Assembly: GCF_018785315.1 (NCBI RefSeq)
Contig: NZ_WQPN01000158.1
Location: 1-64,000 of the forward strand
Direction: 5' to 3'
Origin: Clostridium sp. MCC353
GTDB lineage: Bacteria > Bacillota > Clostridia > Lachnospirales > Lachnospiraceae
DNA length: 64,000 nt
The translations under genes were made by a program, and so were the position numbers. Within the stretch, counting starts at the first letter, position 1, and every line of letters starts with the position of its first letter. Positions 51,162 through 60,081 of this stretch are shown piece by piece. The notes under the pieces were generated by a model. The model did no database searches, was not told the DNA's origin, and worked only from the letters and a program-made list of their open reading frames with translations.

Positions 51162-52484
51162 TTACAATCTCCAATATCTATATCCAGCAGCTTCAATCTC
51201 TCCCTTATCCAGGATGCTCTTTACATCGATAAGAACTTTCTCTCCATTCGTTCCAGCTTTATACAACTTATCTAATTCCTCTAAACTCATATTCTTGAAC
51301 TCATTATGGGCTACAGCCAAGATGATACAGTCGGCATCCGCTATCTCTTCTAACGCTGTAAGCGTCACACCATACTCATACATTGCATCTCTCTCACCCG
51401 CCCAGGGATCAACCACAATTGGTTGAATTTCATATTCGGCTAGTCGTTTGATGATATCCTCTACCTTGCTATTTCTGGTATCTGGGCAGTTCTCTTTAAA
51501 AGTCAGGCCCAAAATAACAACATTACTATTCTTAGGAGCTTTTCCTGCAAGTATTAATTGTTTAATAGCTGCATCAGCTACGAACGCCCCCATTCCATCG
51601 TTTACCTTTCGACCAGAAAGGATAATCTGACTGTGATACCCCAGCTTTTCAGCTTCATAGGTAAAGTAATACGGATCCACACCGATGCAGTGACCACCTA
51701 CCAAGCCGGGACGGAAGCCGAGTGCGTTCCACTTTGTGTTCATTCCATCAACGACCTCCGCTGTGTCAATGCCCATACGGTCAAATACCATGGCAAGCTC
51801 GTTCATAAAGGCAATATTAATATCACGCTGGCTGTTCTCTACCACCTTGACTGCCTCTGCTGTCTTGATAGTTGAAACAGGGTATGTTCCCACCTTGATG
51901 ACGAGATCATATACATTTTTTATTTCTTCCAAAGATTCAGCATCCATACCGGAAACAATCTTCTTGATATTCTCAAGCCTATGTACCTTATCGCCAGGGT
52001 TAATACGCTCCGGTGAATAGCCAATCTTGAAATCCACACCACACTTCAGCCCGGATTCCTTTTCAAGAATCGGTACACATACATCTTCCGTTACACCAGG
52101 ATAGACAGTGGATTCAAATACAACTATGGATCCAGCAGCCAGATTTTTACCAAGAATCTCACTCGCCGCGATAACCGGAGTAAGGTCTGGTGTATGATCC
52201 TGATTTACTGGGGTAGGTACTGCAATGATGTGGAACTTCGCCTTCTGAAGATCAGCAGCATCAGATGTAAACTGTACTGTTGTCCTGGCAATAGCTTCAT
52301 CGCCCACTTCATGGGTGGGATCTATTCCAGATTTGTACAGATCAATCTTTACTGCATTTAGATCAAATCCGATAACTTTTACCCCCTCATTTGCAAAAGC
52401 CACAGCAATAGGCATACCTACATACCCAAGACCTACCAATGATAAACTTTCTTCTCCTGATCTAATTTTTTCAAATAAAGACAT
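51162..52484 (-). CDS. UDP-N-acetyl-hexosamine / UDP-sugar 6-dehydrogenase
   Basis: A 440-residue NAD-dependent nucleotide-sugar dehydrogenase. The Rossmann motif is VGLGYVGMPIAVAFA, and the catalytic cysteine is in GGHCIGVDPYYFT. The IDPTHEVGDE segment near residue 55 is typical of the WbpA/TviB-like branch acting on UDP-GlcNAc or UDP-GalNAc to give the uronic acid. The product would be an acidic sugar of the capsule. ATG 52484 follows GAGGAG; an earlier GTG exists at 52493. Confidence 0.9.
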   Translation of the reverse strand: MSLFEKIRSGEESLSLVGLGYVGMPIAVAFANEGVKVIGFDLNAVKIDLYKSGIDPTHEVGDEAIARTTVQFTSDAADLQKAKFHIIAVPTPVNQDHTPDLTPVIAASEILGKNLAAGSIVVFESTVYPGVTEDVCVPILEKESGLKCGVDFKIGYSPERINPGDKVHRLENIKKIVSGMDAESLEEIKNVYDLVIKVGTYPVSTIKTAEAVKVVENSQRDINIAFMNELAMVFDRMGIDTAEVVDGMNTKWNALGFRPGLVGGHCIGVDPYYFTYEAEKLGYHSQIILSGRKVNDGMGAFVADAAIKQLILAGKAPKNSNVVILGLTFKENCPDTRNSKVEDIIKRLAEYEIQPIVVDPWAGERDAMYEYGVTLTALEEIADADCIILAVAHNEFKNMSLEELDKLYKAGTNGEKVLIDVKSILDKGEIEAAGYRYWRL

Positions 52485-52489
52485 TTTTT

Positions 52490-53299
52490 TCACTCCTCTG
52501 TCCAGTCAATTATTGGAATCTCATCTGTTATTTCCTTATATTTATATTTCTTAATCACACCATGAACCAAGTTATTACCAGTTAACACTGCTGACATAAA
52601 AACACTCTTGTTCAGCCCAATCCTGAACAGCAGATAGTGCCATTTTATCAATTTCCACTTGCTACCGCTTGATATAGAGCCCTCATGCTTAATATAATAT
52701 GACAGGCACTCCGGCAATCTAAAGCACTTAACTTTTTCAACTGCCTTGAGCCACATGGCGTAATCATTATTCTTTTTCAAATCTGCGATCTGTATCAGCC
52801 CCACCACACTCTGGTCATACATGACTGTGATTGTGGAAAAATAGCAGTAGTTAAACATTGTTCGCTTATCCACAACCATTGGACCAGTATTGATATAAGG
52901 CATCCATTTTCCATTTATCTGTATTCTGTAATCGGTAAAGGTAAATGCATATCCGTGTTCTTTCATAAAGGAAAGCTGTTTTTCCAGCTTCTTGGGATGC
53001 CAGATGTCATCGCTGTCTAGGAATGCTACCCATCTTCCTTTTGCCTCTTGAAGGGCTTTATTTCTTGATTTAGCGGCTCCGCTGTTATGCTTCTTTCTAA
53101 ACAGCCTTATACGTTGTTCCTGAAATCTTTTTATAATCTCAACGGTACTGTCAGTAGAGCAGTCATCTACTATAATAAGTTCCCAATTACAATAGGTTTG
53201 GGCTAGTACTGACCTAATTGCTGCTCCAATATACTTCTCTGAGTTATATGAAGGCATAATAATCGAGATCAATTCATCCTGTTTGTTTCCTACCTGCAT
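52490..53299 (-). CDS. Glycosyltransferase family 2
   Basis: A 269-residue GT-A transferase. It opens ISIIMPSYNSEKYIGAAIRS, with LIIVDDCSTDSTVEIIKRF and VAFLDSDDIWHP (DxD). It resembles TuaG/CpsJ-type enzymes. Its stop lies 5 bp before the ATG of the dehydrogenase. Start RBS is GAGAGGCAAGAAAA. Confidence 0.9.
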   Translation of the reverse strand: MQVGNKQDELISIIMPSYNSEKYIGAAIRSVLAQTYCNWELIIVDDCSTDSTVEIIKRFQEQRIRLFRKKHNSGAAKSRNKALQEAKGRWVAFLDSDDIWHPKKLEKQLSFMKEHGYAFTFTDYRIQINGKWMPYINTGPMVVDKRTMFNYCYFSTITVMYDQSVVGLIQIADLKKNNDYAMWLKAVEKVKCFRLPECLSYYIKHEGSISSGSKWKLIKWHYLLFRIGLNKSVFMSAVLTGNNLVHGVIKKYKYKEITDEIPIIDWTEE

Positions 53300-53313
53300 T
53301 TTTCTTGCCTCTC

Positions 53314-53844
53314 TTACTCATGCAGTGCATCTTCTGCTTTTTCTTTATCCATAACTCTGCACGGAATCCCTACCGCTGTGGCTCCTTCCGATATGTCCCG
53401 GTTTACAAGAGTACAGGCTCCAACCACTGCGTTCTTTCCAATAGTTACTCCACCTGATTTTGCCTGAGAATTTTTGGATATGATATTTGCTCTCATTCCT
53501 ATATACGCCCCGTCTTCTATTTTGATCGGATAATGACCTTGGTTCTTCCCATGACAGGCAAAATAAACACCATAAGATATTGTCACATGCTCTCCTATCT
53601 CAATCAGATCAAAACACATATCATCCAAATAGCACTTCATACCGATAAATGTATTTTTACCTATTTTGAATCCGCAGGAACGATAAATTGCCACCCGCAG
53701 ATTATTGAACACAATATTCGGGGCCACCACCTGGGCAAAAAACTTTCTGATGGGTTTTCCAATCATCGTAAGCAAAGAATAGTTATAATAATACGGAGCC
53801 GGTTTTCCTTTTATTTTCTCATAGGCAAATTTTGCTATTTTCAA
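53314..53844 (-). CDS. Hexapeptide-repeat (LbH) acyltransferase
   Basis: A 176-residue left-handed beta-helix protein. Repeated I-G-x-x-x-x-I-like units are visible (FKIGKNTFIGMKCYLDD, IEIGEHVTISYGVYFA, VTIGKNAVVGACTLV), followed by IPCRVMDKEKA at the end. It resembles WcaF/CysE-type O- or N-acetyltransferases that decorate capsule sugars. A catalytic histidine candidate lies in YFACHGKNQGHYP. Confidence 0.85.
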   Translation of the reverse strand: MKIAKFAYEKIKGKPAPYYYNYSLLTMIGKPIRKFFAQVVAPNIVFNNLRVAIYRSCGFKIGKNTFIGMKCYLDDMCFDLIEIGEHVTISYGVYFACHGKNQGHYPIKIEDGAYIGMRANIISKNSQAKSGGVTIGKNAVVGACTLVNRDISEGATAVGIPCRVMDKEKAEDALHE

Positions 53845-53915
53845 TTCTGCACCTCATCTCCAACTCACCGGAATAAACACGTAATTGTAATATCTCCAGC
53901 TAATGCTCATAAAGC

Positions 53916-54752
53916 TTACCTTCTTAAAATTTTTTTAGCCTCTGCCTGTTTGCTGTCATATTCTTCCTGGCTTATCTTTCCCCGGCTAAGCAGGTAATCT
54001 CCGAAATCCTCTGCTGTAGCCATACCGCTCTCGGTGATACCTTCTTTCTTTATAAAAGCCTTGCCAATGGTATCGAAAATGATTTTCATATCCTTTAGAA
54101 ATGTAACTTTCTCTATATACTTCAAATCCCACTCCAGCTTGTTCTCCCAGCCGATATCATTACGGCCATTGATCTGTGCCAGACCACTTAATCCGGGTTT
54201 TGCCGTATGCCTTGTGCGCTGAACATCTGTCATGAAAACCATATCCCGTATAAGTTGGGGTCTGGGACCTATCACGGACATCGTACCGTTAAGAATATTA
54301 ATTGCCTCCGGCAGTTCATCGAGACTCGTGCTGCGAAGCCACTTTCCAAACTTGGTCAGCCGTACTTTATCCGGCAGCAGCTCTCCGTTCTCATCACGCT
54401 CGTCTGTCATGGTGCGGAATTTGTACATTTTAAAGATTGTCTCTTTCCCATCCTCAATCAGCCCTGGCCTATCCTGGGTGAATAACACCGGAGATCCAAG
54501 TTTTAGGCGAATCAGTACAGCTATAACTATGTAGAGAGGAGAGAACACTACGATTGCTCCTATGGCACAGATAACATCCACAGCCCGCTTTATATACTTC
54601 TCATAGAAGCTCATTTTTCTTAGATTCACTGAGTTCACGTTCTCAGCTTTATATGTAGTTTTCTTTGTCTCCTTTTGAATCACATGAACGGTGATTACCG
54701 TGGCAGCCACAACCGCTGCTGTAATGATTGCTGTCTTTTTCTTCGTATTCAT
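53916..54752 (-). CDS. Initiating phosphoglycosyl transferase
   Basis: A 278-residue monotopic sugar-phosphate transferase of the WcaJ/PglC/EpsL class. It moves a sugar-1-phosphate to undecaprenyl phosphate to start each repeat. The core has KRAVDVICAIGAIVVFSPLY (membrane re-entrant helix), TQDRPGLIEDG, FKMYKFRTM, SLDELPEAINILNG and MSVIGPRPQ. An extra N-terminal membrane helix (residues 8-26) precedes the usual one. The ATG at 54752 has AAGGA 7 nt ahead. Confidence 0.92.
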   Translation of the reverse strand: MNTKKKTAIITAAVVAATVITVHVIQKETKKTTYKAENVNSVNLRKMSFYEKYIKRAVDVICAIGAIVVFSPLYIVIAVLIRLKLGSPVLFTQDRPGLIEDGKETIFKMYKFRTMTDERDENGELLPDKVRLTKFGKWLRSTSLDELPEAINILNGTMSVIGPRPQLIRDMVFMTDVQRTRHTAKPGLSGLAQINGRNDIGWENKLEWDLKYIEKVTFLKDMKIIFDTIGKAFIKKEGITESGMATAEDFGDYLLSRGKISQEEYDSKQAEAKKILRR

Positions 54753-54756
54753 TTTT

Positions 54757-55206
54757 TCATCCTTGTTCTGACTCTTTTCCTTGTACATTTCTCTTCTGGT
54801 GCAAATTTCGGGCAATCAGGAACAGCCACATGCCAATCCCCGCTCCTATCGTATTGCTGATTACATCATCAACCTCGCACCAGCCCAGCATGAATGTATA
54901 CTGTATAAGTTCAATTAATACTGAAAACAATGCTGCACAGAAAACAACTCTTCTCCATTTCTTACGGTTTGACGGAAACAAAAAGCCGTAAGGGATAAAG
55001 AACAGAATATTCTCAATATTTTGAATTGCTTCAGCCTGGCCATGATACTCACCTAAAAACCATTTCTTGTAAGACCAGAACAATTCAAAAACAATTATCC
55101 TGCGGCCGGTCGGCTCTCTTGATAACACTGTATACCACAAAATAAAAAAGCAATAGGCAATAAACAGCGCTAATTCGATCTTACTAACCTGATCTTTACT
55201 AATCAA
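54757..55206 (-). CDS. VanZ-family membrane protein
   Basis: A 149-residue protein with about four membrane helices and the VanZ-like segments NILFFIPYGFLFP and IELIQYTFMLGWCEVDDVIS. VanZ relatives give low-level teicoplanin resistance or act in cell-wall polymer assembly; a precise function is not known. It overlaps the DegT gene by 8 bp and ends 4 bp before the transferase ATG, so it is embedded in the capsule operon. Confidence 0.87.
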   Translation of the reverse strand: MISKDQVSKIELALFIAYCFFILWYTVLSREPTGRRIIVFELFWSYKKWFLGEYHGQAEAIQNIENILFFIPYGFLFPSNRKKWRRVVFCAALFSVLIELIQYTFMLGWCEVDDVISNTIGAGIGMWLFLIARNLHQKRNVQGKESEQG

Positions 55207-56464
55207 AACACCTCCTTATAACCTCCACAATTCTATCAACCTGCTCATCTGTCATCTTGTTATCCGATGGCAGACATAATCCTCTGTGGAAGATATCCGC
55301 CCCTACGTCCATTGGTTTTCCATCCGCCCCTATGGAGTCTCCACTGATATAGGCATTGGTCTTCGCTCTACCGCTGCCTTCTCTTGTAATAAACTCATTC
55401 ATCCTATAGATGGGCTGCATATGCATTGGCTTCCAGATTGGCCTGCCTTCGGCGTTGATGGATGCAATAGCATCTAAAATTTCAGTCGGACAGCTCTTAC
55501 CATGTTCTGGCGTGTATAACGCTTCATATTCTCCTCTAACCTGTCTGCACATAGCGTCCGGATCGATAATCATGCAGCTAAGCCAGAAGTTAGGTTCTGA
55601 ATTTGCTTCATCATAAGGATTCAAATTTACCGGCAGCCCTTTCAGCCCAGACTTATATCTTTCATAAATCCTCTTCTTCTTTTTTATATGTTCCCATAAA
55701 TAAGGAATCTGTCCTCTCACAACGCCAGCAATTACATTACTCATACGATAGTTGTAACCTAATTCCTCGTGCTGATACCACGGGGCATTCTCCCGACTCT
55801 GAGTGCTCCATTTCCTTACTTTGTTTGCAGTCTCCCGATCATTTGTCAGAAGTGCTCCTCCGGCCGATCCAGTAATGATCTTGTTGCCGTTAAAGCTAAT
55901 GCAGCTATATGTACCAAATGTACCGGTCTGCCTGCCTTTGTAAGCAGCCCCCAGGGATTCAGCAGCATCTTCTATAATGACAGCATTATGGGCGTCGCAT
56001 ATCCTCTTAATCTCATCAATTTTCCCCGGCGTACCATAAAGATGCGCCACAACAATAACTTTCACTTCCGGGTAAATTCCAAAAGCCTTTTCCAGCGCCA
56101 CTGGATCCATATTCCATGTGTCATACTCCGTATCAATAAATATTGGGACTGCACCCTCATAAACCATCGGATTAATCGTGGCATCAAAGGTCATATCGGA
56201 ACTAAAAATTAACTGCCCCGGCTTAATCCCAGCCAGCTTTGCTGCCAGGTGAAGCGCTGCGGTTCCCGCCGACAATGCTACAGCATATTTGCATCCCACA
56301 GTTTCTGATAAAAGCTGTTCGCAGACATTTAAATTCTGGCCAACGGTACTCATCCAGTTGGTTTCATAAGCTTCTATCATATATTTCAGCTCATCCCCAT
56401 GCATCGTAGGGCTGCTCAACCACACTTTAGATTCAAACGGTTCAAGCTCTTTCCGAATCAACAT
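55199..56464 (-). CDS. DegT/DnrJ/EryC1-type sugar aminotransferase
   Basis: A 421-residue PLP-dependent nucleotide-sugar aminotransferase. The PLP lysine lies in ISFNGNKIITGSAGGALLT, preceded by the VIIEDAAESLGAAYKG segment. With the downstream-type 4,6-dehydratase (56596) and a hexapeptide acetyltransferase it fits a pathway to an amino or diamino sugar such as bacillosamine, similar to PglE/EpsN. It is a complete enzyme. Confidence 0.92.
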   Translation of the reverse strand: MLIRKELEPFESKVWLSSPTMHGDELKYMIEAYETNWMSTVGQNLNVCEQLLSETVGCKYAVALSAGTAALHLAAKLAGIKPGQLIFSSDMTFDATINPMVYEGAVPIFIDTEYDTWNMDPVALEKAFGIYPEVKVIVVAHLYGTPGKIDEIKRICDAHNAVIIEDAAESLGAAYKGRQTGTFGTYSCISFNGNKIITGSAGGALLTNDRETANKVRKWSTQSRENAPWYQHEELGYNYRMSNVIAGVVRGQIPYLWEHIKKKKRIYERYKSGLKGLPVNLNPYDEANSEPNFWLSCMIIDPDAMCRQVRGEYEALYTPEHGKSCPTEILDAIASINAEGRPIWKPMHMQPIYRMNEFITREGSGRAKTNAYISGDSIGADGKPMDVGADIFHRGLCLPSDNKMTDEQVDRIVEVIRRCFD

Positions 56465-56595
56465 TTTCTTTCCTACTCCCTCATATATACTCCATTTACT
56501 CTTATATTACCTGAACAGAATTCCCTCACGAGTCGCCTCCGCCCCCGGAGACGACGTCCTGACATGTACAGCATGGAATATCAGCAGGATTAAAT

Positions 56596-58821
56596 TCACG
56601 CTTCTTTCGCTGCCGCCACTTCCTCCACTAGTTTCTTATACATCTCCCCATGCACACCGCGATCTGTATCCGTCCCATGATAGGTAGGCACGATCTCCTC
56701 CACCATAGCCTCAATACCGTTTACATTGCTGTAACTGGCTTCCACAAGTTCCTCCAGCTGCCCCAGGAATTTTTCCAACTCAAACTCAACCGGCTTGCCG
56801 ATATGTATCAGTTTATTGGGCGTCGTGGTAAGGCCTTCCTCCGCCATCAGCTTTTCTTCATACAGCTTCTCTCCAGGGCGGAGACCTGTATAGACGATTT
56901 TAATATCCTCATCCGGCTTGTAGCCGGAAAGTTTAATCAGATTTCTTGCCAGGGTGTCAATCTTTACCGGGGCTCCCATGTCAAGGACGAAGATTTCACC
57001 GCCTTTGGCATAGGTCCCGGCCTGGAGCACCAGGCTGACTGCCTCCGGGATCGTCATGAAATACCGGATGATATCGGGATGGGTTACGGTTACCGGACCG
57101 CCCTTTTCAATCTGCTTCTTAAACAATGGAATAACAGAACCGTTGCTGCCCAGCACATTTCCAAAGCGGACTGCCACAAATTCCGTCCGTTTACATGCAG
57201 AATCTGTTCTGCCTGTCAGAGGTTTCAAACCATTTCGTTTTTTCCAAAACTTAATTTCTTCTCCCTCACCGTGTGCATTGAGCAGCGGAAGCAGATCCTC
57301 CCTTCCTTCCCTGCTGATCCGGTCCATGGACTGCACCACCATCTCACAGAGCCTCTTGCTCGCTCCCATGATATTCGTGGGATTTACGGCCTTGTCCGTA
57401 CTGATCAGCACGAATTTCCTGCAGCCATTCTTCAGTGCGGCATATGCGGTCTTATAAGTACCGGCCACGTTATTTTTAATCGCCTCACAGGGGCTGGTCT
57501 CCATCAACGGCACATGCTTATGCGCAGCCGCGTGGTAAACAATATCCGGCTTATAAATCTCAAAAATACGATTGATCCTTCTGCTGTCCCGAACGGAACC
57601 AATCAGCACGCTTAAATGTAATTTTGGATATTCCGCTCTCAGTTCCTGTTCAATGTCGTAGGCATTATTCTCATACATATCGAATATAATCAGATGTCCC
57701 GGGTTATGTCCCGCTATCTGACGGCAGAGCTCGCTTCCGATGGAACCGCCTCCCCCTGTAACGAGGATGGTTTTCCCGCTCAAATGGCGGAAGATCTCAT
57801 CCAGGTTCACCTTGATCGGATCTCTGCCCAACAGATCCTCTACCGCCACATCTTTCATTCTGCTCAGGGAAACTTCCCCGTTTACCAGCTGATAAATTCC
57901 CGGAAGGATCTTCAGTTCACAGCCGGTCTCCTTGCAGATATTCAGAATGTCTCTTCTTTCTTCCGCTCTTGCGCTGGGAATTGCCAGCAGAATCTGATCA
58001 ATTCCATACTTTTTAACATTGACCAGTATGTCTTCCCGGCCGCCTGCGATCGGCACCCCCTCGATATACCGGTTCCATTTATTGCTGTTATCATCAATGA
58101 TGCAGCATACTCTTGAGGAAGTTTCCTGTGCTTTCAGCAGTTCGCGCAGAATGGTCTGCCCGGCCGCTCCCGCTCCGATAAGCATGACACGATGCCGGAG
58201 TTCTCCGTTTTCCATGCTCTGCCTCCGGTTCCGCACCAGAAGGATAAACCGATAGGAAAACCGGATGCCTACTGTCAGTAAAAACTGCATCAGAATTCCA
58301 AACAGATAATAGGAAATCGGCATTCTTCGGAAAATAAGGGTAATTCCCAGAAGATGAAAAATTCCTGTAAACACAGTCGCCGCGCTGAGACGCAGCAGCT
58401 CATTATAGCTGGCAAACCGCCAGACGCTTTTGTAAAGACGGAGCCCCCAGAAAGCCACGATACTCACGGCTGTATACCAGGGCGCAAACTGCAGGTATGC
58501 CGTCAGATATTCTGCCGGGATACGGGAATACATGCAGTCAAAGCGCAGCCACAGCGCTAAAAAATATGCAGCATTTACTGCAACTGCATCGTAGGCCAGC
58601 AGGTACATAGCTATCACCTGCCAGTGCCGCAGCCTCTTGTTTTTTCCGGATCCAAAATTGGGTTCCATCGTATTTTTGCTATTATTCTGTTTTTTGATAA
58701 CTGTTTCCTGCTTTTGGGCTTCGCTCTTCCGGCCATCTGTGGCCGTTTTCACAAGTACCCATAAAAGCAGGATCAGCAGCGCCAGCAATGCGCCGACAAA
58801 AAAAATTACTGTCTTTCCCAT
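56596..58821 (-). CDS. Nucleoside-diphosphate-sugar 4,6-dehydratase (CapD/PglF type)
   Basis: A 741-residue membrane protein. The first ~60 residues have a single helix, then about four helices lead into a first Rossmann region (VMLIGAGAAGQTIL) and a second catalytic domain with ILVTGGGGSIGSELCRQI and VLISTDKAVNPTNIMGASKR (catalytic segment ending in Met-x3-Lys). It should convert UDP-GlcNAc into the 4-keto-6-deoxy sugar that feeds the DegT aminotransferase. It is transcribed ahead of the DegT gene, 131 bp apart, with a GC-rich hairpin between. Confidence 0.92.
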   Translation of the reverse strand: MGKTVIFFVGALLALLILLLWVLVKTATDGRKSEAQKQETVIKKQNNSKNTMEPNFGSGKNKRLRHWQVIAMYLLAYDAVAVNAAYFLALWLRFDCMYSRIPAEYLTAYLQFAPWYTAVSIVAFWGLRLYKSVWRFASYNELLRLSAATVFTGIFHLLGITLIFRRMPISYYLFGILMQFLLTVGIRFSYRFILLVRNRRQSMENGELRHRVMLIGAGAAGQTILRELLKAQETSSRVCCIIDDNSNKWNRYIEGVPIAGGREDILVNVKKYGIDQILLAIPSARAEERRDILNICKETGCELKILPGIYQLVNGEVSLSRMKDVAVEDLLGRDPIKVNLDEIFRHLSGKTILVTGGGGSIGSELCRQIAGHNPGHLIIFDMYENNAYDIEQELRAEYPKLHLSVLIGSVRDSRRINRIFEIYKPDIVYHAAAHKHVPLMETSPCEAIKNNVAGTYKTAYAALKNGCRKFVLISTDKAVNPTNIMGASKRLCEMVVQSMDRISREGREDLLPLLNAHGEGEEIKFWKKRNGLKPLTGRTDSACKRTEFVAVRFGNVLGSNGSVIPLFKKQIEKGGPVTVTHPDIIRYFMTIPEAVSLVLQAGTYAKGGEIFVLDMGAPVKIDTLARNLIKLSGYKPDEDIKIVYTGLRPGEKLYEEKLMAEEGLTTTPNKLIHIGKPVEFELEKFLGQLEELVEASYSNVNGIEAMVEEIVPTYHGTDTDRGVHGEMYKKLVEEVAAAKEA

Positions 58822-59303
58822 AAACTTTTCCTACTCGTACCTTTCGCTTTCAGTACCCTGCCTGTTTCGTTTCCCCTAATCAGTTGATTCTTATATTCCG
58901 TTCGTTTCAGTCCGGGCTCTATTGTTAATGGAATCCCGGGCCTATTGTTTAACGGAATCCTGATTCTATATCAACCTCCGTAGATTCTTTTGCATTCATG
59001 CCTGTCTTCTTTAATATCCCCATCTACGGCGTACCATTTTCTATTTTATATTTCATTCAGTATCCCACATTTATTTCCTGCTCTGTTTCATTCATATACC
59101 TTGTTTTATTTCCGCCTCTGTTTCAGTATCTTATGTTTATTTTTATATTTGATGTTTACTTCCATATCCAATGTCTAATTTCTCATCCAGTCCTTCACTC
59201 ATTTCAAACAAAACATACCTGATTCCGCCAGGGGCTCCTCTCCCCTTCCCGGTTCAATTCCTCCCTGGCTGCAGTTCCTAATCCTTTTTAACCTTCCGCG
59301 TCA
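58822..59303. other. T-rich intergenic region in the capsule locus
   Basis: About 480 bp without a credible gene. A degenerate 35-bp tandem repeat (three units from 59049, each with TTTCA and TTTATTTCC) occupies the middle. A stem of GCCAGGG with CCCCTGGC near 59229-59272 may end the transcript of the secreted-protein gene. A promoter for the downstream genes (58821 and on) may lie here, but none is clear. Confidence 0.55.
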
Positions 59304-59930
59304 TTATCTCTGATAAACAACGCTCATTGATCCTGAACCATTTACAACTACCGTCACAGTTTTCTTGGATGCATCCACATTGACCGGATTAATCAGGCTC
59401 CAGATTCCCGTATGGTTGTCATAGAACAACACCTGAACATTCTTCAGGTTCTGAAGCAGGTTCGGCACATACAGGCTAACCGTTGTGCTGCCCGTTTTCT
59501 CCTGATTGGTCGCTGCGTCTTTCATGACAAATGCACGAACAGATGTCAGTGCGGCGTATCCGCTCAGATTCGCATCCTTTACAGCTTCTGATAAAGCCGT
59601 TCCAGCGTTGATCGCTTTGATCGCTTCCACTGTCTGGGATGGAAGGCCTGCAGTTGCCGCGTCTCCGTCGACAAAGCCTACTTTGGTATCTCCAATCGTT
59701 GTCATTCCCGCCGTGGATGTTCCCTCTAAGGTAATATCCTGGGCTGCTGAGGCTGCTGCCGCGCTTGTCCCGGTAGTCCTGCTTGTGCTGGAGTCATCAT
59801 AGTAGCCGTCGCCGCCATCGCCGCCATCGAAGTTGATATTCGTATTCGGACTTGGGGCCGCAAATACGCCTGCCGGCTGGGCTGCCACAAGGGCTGCTGT
59901 CAAGAGGATTCCTAACCATCTTTTTTTCAT
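59304..59930 (-). CDS. Secreted protein of unknown function
   Basis: A 208-residue protein with a good signal peptide (MKKRWLGILLTAALVAA, cleavage after FAA). The mature start is Gly/Asp-rich (GGDGGDGYYDD), then Ser/Thr/Ala-rich, then a domain of ~110 residues ending VVVNGSGSMSVVYQR. No family recognised. It lies 151 bp after the LCP gene on the same strand, before the repeat-unit genes, so it may take part in capsule attachment or be a wall-surface protein. No sorting motif is present. Confidence 0.7.
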   Translation of the reverse strand: MKKRWLGILLTAALVAAQPAGVFAAPSPNTNINFDGGDGGDGYYDDSSTSRTTGTSAAAASAAQDITLEGTSTAGMTTIGDTKVGFVDGDAATAGLPSQTVEAIKAINAGTALSEAVKDANLSGYAALTSVRAFVMKDAATNQEKTGSTTVSLYVPNLLQNLKNVQVLFYDNHTGIWSLINPVNVDASKKTVTVVVNGSGSMSVVYQR

Positions 59931-60081
59931 GTTACATCACCTATCCTTTCTTTTTATATTTATCAATAAACAGCGGAATCCGCTGGTTATTGCCTGTCAG
60001 ACGGTTCGGAAGCAGTTAACTTCCGTTTCACCGATTGCAAAGCCGTTTATGCAATTCTCCATTTTAGGAAGTTCTATGCTT

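Noticed and set aside
56650-57615. 321-codon ORF opposite the CapD/PglF gene
   Set aside because: It is fully antisense to a gene with complete catalytic motifs and reads as random Cys/His-rich sequence.
59225-59275. tRNA-like T-arm (GGTTCAATTCC)
   Set aside because: No acceptor, D or anticodon stems fit around it; a GCCAGGG/CCCCTGGC stem explains the sequence better.
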